A DNA stretch of 64,000 bases from positions 2,425,501 through 2,489,500 of the forward strand of contig NC_066266.1 in NCBI RefSeq assembly GCF_905404315.1, written 5' to 3'. Source of the DNA: Leptidea sinapis (Eukaryota; Arthropoda; Insecta; Lepidoptera; Pieridae). Within the stretch, counting starts at the first letter, position 1. Each line of letters opens with the position of its first letter. The notes beneath the pieces are model-generated. The model was not told the DNA's origin, did no database searches, and saw only the letters and a list, made by a program, of their open reading frames with translations. Positions 60,801 to 64,000 of this stretch are shown here, one piece after another. The position numbers and the translations under genes were made by a program.

Positions 60801-63514
60801 GGAAATGAGACTTAACATCTTATGTCTCATGCTGACGAGCGCAATTGTAGTGTCGCTCAGAATTTTTGGGTTTTCAAAAATATTGAGCTCCGTTCCGGGA
60901 AACTGATCTTCTGTCAATGCGTATTATTTTTCGTGCAGCAATAGATTTCTTATAATTAGAATGATATGAGTGAATGTATCTGAAAGCTATTGAAACAAGC
61001 TATAAGACCATGCAAAATAAGCCGTATCATAAACAAAATAAGGATCAGAACTTGATGAGAGAGTAGGGTGCCGTACGGCACTTTCGATTTTATTGTATCT
61101 GAAAAATCTAGTGCCCTGGGGCACTGCTGATTTGGGAAAGATATTATGCGTCTACGGGGTAATAAACTCCATGGCTTTAGTATTTTTTTTTCATGGCTGG
61201 AACTTGAAAATAGTAATAATTTTCAGATACTGTAACGAGTGGTACTTAGAAAGTGCTAACGGATCGGGCGCTTGTGAGTTCGGTCCGGACTTCTGTCGCT
61301 CCTGTATTGATACTATCACTTGTATCAAATGTGCACAGGTAATAATTGTTTGTGTCTGTTTTCAAGAAATTACCATAGGACATCCCTTTTTTACACGCTT
61401 TTTATTAGCTTCACCTGTATGTATGTATGTTTGTTTGTAACTGACTAATTTGGGCGCGAGTTTGACCCACTTTTAACTGCCAGTTTTCGTTGAAACTTCA
61501 GATATTTATCGAGGACCGATGACAATACATTAATTTGATAAAATTATATAATTTTTTGTAAAATAAGATTTTTGTTAATTTATATAATTTTCATCTATCG
61601 TCTTTAAGGCAGGAATTGGTGTTAGTTTTAAATTTCTATCTATTTTTAGTTCGGTTTTCTATAAAAAAATGTGTTTTTTTAGTTTTTTTTAACTATTGTT
61701 TATTACAGATGAGCTTTTTAAAATTTTAAATATTAAGGAGCTTACTCAAAGCGTGCATGACTTTACGAATTGTCAATAAAATCGTTTATAGTAACTTTTG
61801 ATTCGCTTACCTTTTCTATTTATACCATTTATTTTTATTTATGTAATGAGATCCCAGAAAATGTTCAAAACAAAAGTATTACGTTATTTAAAAGAATTGT
61901 TAAAAAACGTTTGTGTGGCAAAGGTTACTATAACATAAATGACTTTCTTAATGATAACACAGATTGGAAATGGAGTGACCGCCCTCAGGCTTTTAAATAA
62001 TAAGTTTAATTGTACTACTTTTTGTTTTACTTTTTCGTTATATTACTTTGTTAACATATTTTTTCGATGATAAAAAAAGCCCGCTGAGTTTGTTGCGCTC
62101 ATTCTTCTCAGGTCTGAGGCATTCATTCTGGTAGTTTTTGACTTTCAATAAGTGATGTCACATCCTATTTTGAATAAAAATATTTGAATTTGAGAATGAT
62201 ATTTGACTGAAGGTTATTATACCATAGGTAATTATGGGTTATTATATATATTATACCATAGGTAAGTATGGGTTATTATACCATAGGTAATAATAGCCGA
62301 CGGTTAATTATGGTGTCCATGATTTTGGAGAGCAGGGAGGTAAATTTCTCCTTATTTTTGGATTAGATAGACAAGGGCTGACTTCCATGAGTCAGGGACT
62401 ACGCCTTTTGTTTAACGGCGGTTCCCAATATACTGTCTACAGATAGAGATAATTTACTACCTTCTACTGTCAGTAATAAGCTGTCAATAATCTGAAGCTG
62501 TCCCAATACACCCGATAAGTCATTCTTATCGCCTTTTATTGGGACTTGTGAATTGCAATTTCCATACAAACTTATATCGCTGGTAAGCTATACGTCATCG
62601 CATTGACAGACAGCGTGTACGGATAAGGTGAGTTACCGTCGATAAGTTTATTGGAACAGAAAAGTCAACGATAGTTACGATTTTTATCTCATGTAGTAAG
62701 AGATAGACTGAATATTGGGAACGGCCGTTAATGGCTGACAGGCTTGCCCTGCATATTTCAGTAAGACAACTCCGGAATAAACGCGTTAGCACCGGCGTCA
62801 ACTCAGGGGCACACGTTCTACGCACGATTGGAAAAATGCCATCTGGCCCGCTCGACTTCCTGATGTCCAACGAGAACAGAGCTCGCCTAACAGTTTTCTG
62901 TCTGAACTGTACTTCAGTTGTACTTGTAATTGTTTAGATAGCTTGGTCAATTGAACCTTATTATTATAAGTCTTTAGTAGTGTAAAAAAATATATATTTT
63001 TTTTAATGTAATAGGACTATACGACATGGGTACCTTTTTTTGAAGGTACCCATGTCGTATAGTCCCGGAAACACCGCACAAGGAAGCTCATTCCACAGCT
63101 TTGTAGTACGTGGAAAAAAGCTCCTTGAAAACCGCACTGTGGAGGACCGCCACACATCCAGATGGTGGGGATGATATCATAACTTGTGGCGTGTCGTGCG
63201 ATGGTGGAATTTGGCGGCAGGAATCAGGTGCAAAAGCTCTTCGGAACACTCTCCGTGATAAATGCGGTAGAAGACACACAATGAAACGACGTCTCTAAGC
63301 AACGCCAAGTGATCAATTTTGTTAGTTTCTAAAAGTGCGTTTCTCTTTCAGTAATATTTACAACCAATAAAAACTCGTCTGTGAAAAAAATTCTTTAAAT
63401 CCACAACTTTCGTTTGTAGTGTATGGTGTACCACTGTATCGAGTCTGAAGGTGAAGGAGAGATGGTCTCGCAACCCTGCGCCTGTCAGCCAACATCAAGG
63501 GAATGCGCCACAAG
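45859..63514 (+). CDS. Spred: Sprouty-related EVH1-domain protein (Spred), 11 exons, 3' end outside
   Basis: Exons 45859-45878, 51959-52086, 53153-53259, 54312-54480, 57129-57214, 58049-58172, 58912-58991, 59318-59417, 60598-60685, 61227-61338 and 63420-63514 join in frame to 369 codons. Spreds sit at the plasma membrane and restrain Ras-MAPK signalling by recruiting neurofibromin through EVH1. EVH1 covers about residues 8-140 (VRVRAQVMCRDEGTGGW, YYIHGKRISDNSVVLEC, MPTFHHWLTEEKRFGLTFQT, ADARAFDKGVRTALEELL). A polar middle follows; residues 230-245 (CPYVHLSAVHEYTYP) may be the KBD-like part. The Cys-rich SPR domain starts near residue 299 (CRYCNEWY, GACEFGPDFCRSCID, CIKCAQCMVYHCIESEGEGE, PCACQPTSRECATR). 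The last part of SPR, normally carrying the palmitoylated cysteines, lies past the window. Identification is firm; exon 1 is inferred from phase and position. Confidence 0.93.
45879..47099. other. Spred intron 1, 5' part
   Basis: AT-rich. 46570-46830 has scraps similar to the MITE motif at 8900 ('ccacaattactccagttg'), otherwise nothing. Confidence 0.35.
47100..47263. repeat. 41-bp tandem repeat, four copies
   Basis: Units start at 47100, 47141, 47182 and 47223: 'agttaaaaattgaaagctat', 'ttattgagagccattatttt', 't'. The last two share a g-to-c change ('tgacag'). Confidence 0.92.
47353..47649 (-). pseudogene. LINE RT protein C-terminal fragment
   Basis: Minus strand: GHMKSKRGRPFQRWVDQIRT, VAGGTWTRTAGHR, NWRRSL, the usual end of RTE/BovB-like proteins ('GRP..RW.D.I...AG..W...A.DR..W'). 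In Spred intron 1. Confidence 0.75.
47766..48070 (-). mobile_element. Element F: Helitron-like with tRNA-like 3' module
   Basis: Minus strand begins TCTTATATCTTTAAACAAGC directly after an A (T at 48071 on the plus strand), a Helitron-type start. It runs through 'gaatcgcggaaacggctcta' and 'agctaggtttcaattt' to a tRNA-like end: A box 'tagctcagatggga', B box 'ccggttggaatcc'. Same family as 28272-28550. No CTAG end could be fixed. Confidence 0.65.
48508..48575 (-). repeat. Family B fragment
   Basis: 'aacttccttccttaaaagcc', 'ggcaacactcctgtgataac', 'ctggtgttgcggg'. Confidence 0.55.
48919..49089 (-). mobile_element. MITE J, internally deleted
   Basis: Reverse relative to 52636-52948: 'ggctgttcccaatattcagt', 'gataaaaatcgtaactatcg', 'ctcaccttatccgtacacgc', 'tattgggaacggccgt'. 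Lacks about 140 bp of the middle. Preceded by TTTAAA. Confidence 0.75.
49299..49555 (+). repeat. Interspersed repeat, family A
   Basis: Forward copy ('agtgggaggctcctttgcac', 'gatgccggctagattatg') with a deletion of the 'gggtaccacaacggcgcc' block. Confidence 0.7.
49636..50029 (+). mobile_element. P-element-like MITE with THAP start, copy 3
   Basis: 394 bp, flanked by a perfect 8-bp direct repeat 'acggcaat' (49628-49635, 50030-50037). Terminal inverted repeats 'cacgaacgagtaaaaaaata...' and '...tcttttgttactagtccgtg'. The THAP-like start is present but changed: ATG CTG TCG TGC GTT GTG AAA AAG GTA, so the second Cys is lost. In Spred intron 1. Confidence 0.85.
50517..50869 (+). mobile_element. 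Non-autonomous Helitron
   Basis: 353 bp. Begins TC ('tcttaattataaattacgtg') after an A and ends CTAG ('ctatcgggtcagctag') before a T. Inner 'aaaacgaatgaacggatttt' and 'gataggatag' are Helitron-like. No coding sequence. In Spred intron 1. Confidence 0.8.
51000..51260 (+). pseudogene. LINE reverse transcriptase start fragment
   Basis: LDVRKSSGPDGISPIVIRMC, APESTPVLTLFFRHSYSKSV, VPDSRKS, the usual RT entry motif ('KSSGPDGI'). Same family as 62310-62940 on the other strand. Frame lost after 51170. In Spred intron 1. Confidence 0.8.
51290..51440 (-). repeat. Family M fragment
   Basis: 'ttttaccatttggctacgga', 'ccaagtttttaacagtatac', 'cttatagtttcgg' match the 5' part of 11335-11985 in reverse. Confidence 0.6.
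51595..51895 (-). repeat. Interspersed repeat, family B
   Basis: Reverse copy with 'gccgaattccaccttcgcac', 'gcggtcctccacagtgcggt', 'ttccacgtactacaaagct', 'gtgtttccgggacgatactt', 'ggtgacccgtacgctcg'. Contains about 35 bp of foreign sequence around 51640. Ends 60 bp before Spred exon 2. Confidence 0.7.
51959..52086 (+). CDS. Spred: Spred exon 2 (EVH1, first part)
   Basis: Acceptor 'tttatttgttccag', donor gtacac. Codons 7-49: CLVRVRAQVMCRDEGTGGWV, ALSGGGLAEVMVGRR. The RVRA, RD and GGW residues are Spred EVH1 hallmarks. GC-rich compared with the introns. Confidence 0.95.
52180..52265 (+). repeat. Family A fragment
   Basis: 'gttatgggtaccacaacggc', 'gcctttttctggcgtgaagc', damaged. Confidence 0.5.
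52636..52948 (+). mobile_element. MITE J
   Basis: 313 bp with inverted ends 'cggccgttcccaatataact' and 'ctgaataatgggagcggccg'. Internal 'gataagtcattcttatcgct' is itself a small hairpin. Right flank begins TTAA; the left flank (ccta) does not. In Spred intron 2. Copies: 48919-49089 and 62416-62727. Confidence 0.8.
53153..53259 (+). CDS. Spred: Spred exon 3 (EVH1, middle)
   Basis: Acceptor 'tttttcgttatag', donor gtgagt. Codons 50-85: a Gly/Ser/Asn-rich loop (GGPANNGDVESTSACGTAPS) then EYYIHGKRISDNS. The loop looks longer than in vertebrate Spreds. Phase 1 in, phase 0 out. Confidence 0.92.
53260..53696. other. Spred intron 3, 5' part
   Basis: Moderately GC-rich patch at 53290-53620; an ORF at 53421-53624 has no recognisable domain. 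It looks like a repeat but no second copy is in the window. Confidence 0.35.
53697..53786 (+). repeat. Family A 5' fragment
   Basis: 'agtgggagactcctttgcaa', 'gatgccggctagattaaggg', 'ttctgccgtgaatcagtaat', cut at the LINE scrap that follows. Confidence 0.65.
53787..54062 (+). repeat. LINE scrap joined to family A, second instance
   Basis: 'tttatacccttactacacaa', 'acgtttttgaaccagtggga' is the same LINE/A join as at 26080-26113, followed by an A copy of the same 'gcaggaacat' subfamily. In Spred intron 3. Confidence 0.7.
54312..54480 (+). CDS. Spred: Spred exon 4 (EVH1, last part)
   Basis: Acceptor 'ccaaatattttcag', donor gtaact. Codons 86-141: VVLECTIQKDFQYHKVMPTF, HHWLTEEKRFGLTFQTAADA, RAFDKGVRTALEELLD. 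Almost diagnostic for Spred. Phase 0 in, phase 1 out. Confidence 0.97.
54712..54845 (+). repeat. Family A fragment
   Basis: From 'accgtgaagcagtaatgtgc' to 'gcgcaattgtagtgttgctc'. In Spred intron 4. Confidence 0.7.
55315..55590 (-). pseudogene. LINE reverse transcriptase C-terminal tail
   Basis: Best copy of this family: minus strand reads KLKWQWAGHKVRRTNGRWGS, KVLGWRPRTGRRSVGRPPTM, then a damaged 'RIR..AG' part. In Spred intron 4. Confidence 0.8.
55945..56090 (+). repeat. Family K fragment
   Basis: 'ttttacacgctctatattag', 'cttcacttgtatgtttgtaa', 'actttaaacggccagatttc'. Confidence 0.6.
56130..56285 (+). repeat. Interspersed repeat, family L
   Basis: Matches 6140-6300: 'ggggcacttacctgacatat', 'aggcagtttttcactgaaaa', 'gttgtattcaaagcgcggtc'. 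Confidence 0.6.
56286..57128. other. End of Spred intron 4
   Basis: 56765-56830 is a scrap of the upstream part of family A ('ccatgtgcttccccgaggcg', 'gaagggtgtcgtaag'). 56455-56535 looks like a diverged family B start. The rest is unassigned. Confidence 0.4.
57129..57214 (+). CDS. Spred: Spred exon 5
   Basis: Acceptor 'attcacag', donor gtgagt. Codons 142-170: GLGGSWSSQYSYKRKLVRKD then DDEENNIFE. Basic then acidic linker after EVH1. Phase 1 in, phase 0 out. Confidence 0.88.
57470..57612 (+). repeat. Family A 3' fragment
   Basis: From 'aaggtgacgagcgcaattgt' to 'tcccttattttcataaaaaa'. In Spred intron 5. Confidence 0.75.
58049..58172 (+). CDS. Spred: Spred exon 6
   Basis: Acceptor 'tgtaatattgcag', donor gtaagt. 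Codons 171-211: LNLPTDSRSSSENSTASRIR then ARDDIQTPILSAITLPRHPL. Ser-rich linker. Phase 0 in, phase 1 out. Confidence 0.88.
58338..58690 (+). repeat. Interspersed repeat, family N
   Basis: 'aaatcaaaatcactttatac', 'atgacacttatgaatgtcaa', 'gagaagaagtagcaagaaac', 'gatccacacacacagtaaat'. Same as 59510-59825, same orientation. Probably the reversed 3' UTR of a LINE. In Spred intron 6. Confidence 0.65.
58912..58991 (+). CDS. Spred: Spred exon 7
   Basis: Acceptor 'cgaattcatttcag', donor gtgagt. Codons 212-238: SLKYESQFEDKTDEDPDRCP then YVHLSA. Phase 1 in, phase 0 out. Confidence 0.9.
59318..59417 (+). CDS. Spred: Spred exon 8 (KBD-like region)
   Basis: Acceptor 'tcaatgtttcgcag', donor gtaatt. Codons 239-271: VHEYTYPQVGPGGVITSEKA then SPHTKTTLSKCDS. 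Together with exon 7 it gives YVHLSAVHEYTYP, a block that seems typical for insect Spreds. Phase 0 in, phase 1 out. Confidence 0.9.
59510..59825 (+). repeat. Interspersed repeat, family N, second copy
   Basis: Same sequence blocks as 58338-58690, 1.2 kb apart, on either side of exons 7 and 8 of Spred. Confidence 0.65.
59845..60010 (+). repeat. Family K fragment
   Basis: 'gaccgatgacaatacattga', 'aggaattgatgttaatttta', 'ttttagttcggctttctaca' match the 3' half of 61385-61720. Confidence 0.6.
60011..60597. other. End of Spred intron 8
   Basis: Unassigned; GC content rises at 60340-60540 without a recognisable frame. Confidence 0.35.
60598..60685 (+). CDS. Spred: Spred exon 9 (Pro-rich linker, SPR start)
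   Basis: Acceptor 'tataattttag', donor gtacag. Codons 272-300: SIKKCTYSGPPPLPEKKPAE then QFHARLKC. PPPLPEKKP could bind SH3-type partners (guess). Phase 1 in, phase 2 out. Confidence 0.92.
60709..60895 (+). repeat. Interspersed repeat, family A
   Basis: Forward copy starting 24 bases after Spred exon 9 ('accagtgggagactcctttg', 'gatgccggctagatta') with an internal deletion. Confidence 0.7.
61227..61338 (+). CDS. Spred: Spred exon 10 (SPR domain)
   Basis: Acceptor 'taataattttcag', donor gtaata. Codons 301-338: YCNEWYLESANGSGACEFGP then DFCRSCIDTITCIKCAQ. Six cysteines in the spacing of the Sprouty domain. Phase 2 in, phase 0 out. Confidence 0.96.
61385..61720 (+). repeat. Interspersed repeat, family K, longest copy
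   Basis: From 'ttttttacacgctttttatt' through 'tttatcgaggaccgatgaca' to 'ttttttaactattgtttatt'. In Spred intron 10. Confidence 0.65.
61850..62185 (+). mobile_element. 5'-truncated Jockey-type LINE, 3' end
   Basis: Open piece NEIPENVQNKSITLFKRIVK, RLCGKGYYNINDFLNDNTDW to TAA at about 62000, then the 3' UTR ('agcccgctgagtttgttgcg', 'ttctcaggtctgaggcattc', 'tgactttcaataagtgatgt'). In Spred intron 10. Confidence 0.8.
62214..62292. repeat. Short imperfect tandem repeat
   Basis: Three units of 'ggttattataccataggtaa' with variable spacers. Confidence 0.8.
62310..62940 (-). pseudogene. LINE reverse transcriptase fragment split by a MITE
   Basis: Minus strand: VRKSSGPDGIFPIVRRTCAP, ELTPVLTRLFR at 62780-62870, then MITE J (62416-62727), then VVPDSWKSALVYLIQK at about 62345-62405. 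Same family as 51000-51260. In Spred intron 10. Confidence 0.8.
62416..62727 (+). mobile_element. MITE J with TTAA target duplication
   Basis: 312 bp, flanked by TTAA on both sides (62412-62415, 62728-62731). Ends 'cggcggttcccaatatactg' and 'tgaatattgggaacggccg'. TTAA duplication points to a piggyBac-type transposase as the mobiliser (inference from family knowledge). Confidence 0.85.
63014..63065. repeat. Perfect 23-bp inverted repeat with a 6-base loop
   Basis: 63014-63036 ('ggactatacgacatgggtac...') and 63043-63065 are exact reverse complements. The right arm is the start of the family B copy; the left arm is a back-copied piece of it. Confidence 0.92.
63043..63305 (+). repeat. Interspersed repeat, family B
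   Basis: From 'aaggtacccatgtcgtatag' through 'ggaccgccacacatccagat' and 'gaatcaggtgcaaaagctct' to 'gaaacgacgtctctaagcaa'. In Spred intron 10. Confidence 0.75.
63420..63514 (+). CDS. Spred: Spred exon 11 (SPR domain, continues beyond window)
   Basis: Acceptor 'aactttcgtttgtag', donor gtaatt. Codons 339-369: CMVYHCIESEGEGEMVSQPC then ACQPTSRECATR. The MVYHCIESEGE block matches the vertebrate 'ML YHC..SEG' order. Ends in phase 2, so at least one more exon lies to the right. Confidence 0.95.
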
Positions 63515-64000
63515 GTAATTATTTCTCTTCCAAAGCAGCGGGCCTACCATGAAATGTTATTGCGAATCATTTGAAGATCTAAAATGAACTGCTTTGCTAT
63601 ATCATACCACGACATCATTTAATCGATCGAATTTAGGTTGACGTCAAATCAAGTAGGAAATTGAATCGCAAACTGATTTAGTTCGTTCACTCATTCGTAC
63701 CATGAGGTAATATTTCAACCTAAACTGGATAGCTTATGTGTCAAAGTGAGCGATTCAAAAAAAGTTGCGGAAAGTGAATCGTGTTGTTAATAACTCTTAA
63801 AATATAGTGAAAACATACAGAAAAGGAAAATTTTATTGATGAAAGATGAGATGAGAATACTTTTTTGGACTTTTTTGTAAAACAAACTACTGTGAATAAA
63901 GTTATAGCTATAGCGATCGCAAGAACGAATTGAAAAAATGTACTCTGTGCTCCAATCAAATCAAACATCAATGTTGGAGCGTTCATAATTAGTTATTTTT
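63515..64000. other. Start of Spred intron 11
   Basis: No exon recognised before the window ends; the ORF on the minus strand at 63741-63986 has no recognisable features. Confidence 0.4.

Overview
The window looks like nuclear DNA of an insect, most probably a moth or butterfly. It is AT-rich, its genes are cut into many small exons with GT-AG introns, and most of the rest is remnants of mobile elements: LINEs, tRNA-headed SINEs, Helitrons and inverted-repeat elements of types common in Lepidoptera. The lepidopteran placement is inference from repeat content and protein similarity recalled from memory; no database was searched.

Two protein-coding genes can be reconstructed, both on the + strand. 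Gene 1 (14252-35889, nine exons, 302 residues) is delta3,5-delta2,4-dienoyl-CoA isomerase (ECH1), a crotonase-fold enzyme of unsaturated fatty-acid beta-oxidation. All exon phases agree, the three catalytic acidic residues are present, and the N-terminus looks mitochondrial. A second possible last exon (31313-31366) joins in frame and would end the protein in Ala-Lys-Leu, a peroxisomal-type signal. Gene 2 (45859 to beyond the window, eleven exons seen, 369 residues so far) is Spred, a Sprouty-related EVH1-domain inhibitor of Ras/MAPK signalling. Its EVH1 domain and the first part of its Cys-rich SPR domain are visible. Upstream lies a CpG- and CCAAT-rich promoter-like stretch and an overlapping upstream ORF.

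Layout. 1-14.2 kb: no host gene seen; old LINE pieces, two very frequent repeat families (called A and B here), SINEs and one Helitron. 14.25-35.9 kb: ECH1, with introns holding a 5'-truncated RNase H LINE with target-site duplication, a 2-kb RT LINE copy, a 48-bp minisatellite and two P-element-like MITEs. 35.9-45.5 kb: intergenic, with a MITE directly after the ECH1 stop, an endonuclease/RT LINE, a 1.1-kb giant palindrome and a Helitron. 45.55-64 kb: Spred, whose introns carry another P-like MITE with a perfect 8-bp duplication, TTAA-type MITEs, Helitrons and many A/B copies.

The two genes are not functionally linked as far as can be seen. The most interesting items are the possible dual-compartment ECH1 isoforms, the non-autonomous P-like elements that keep the first codons of a THAP domain, Helitron-like elements that end in tRNA-like modules, and several fold-back structures.
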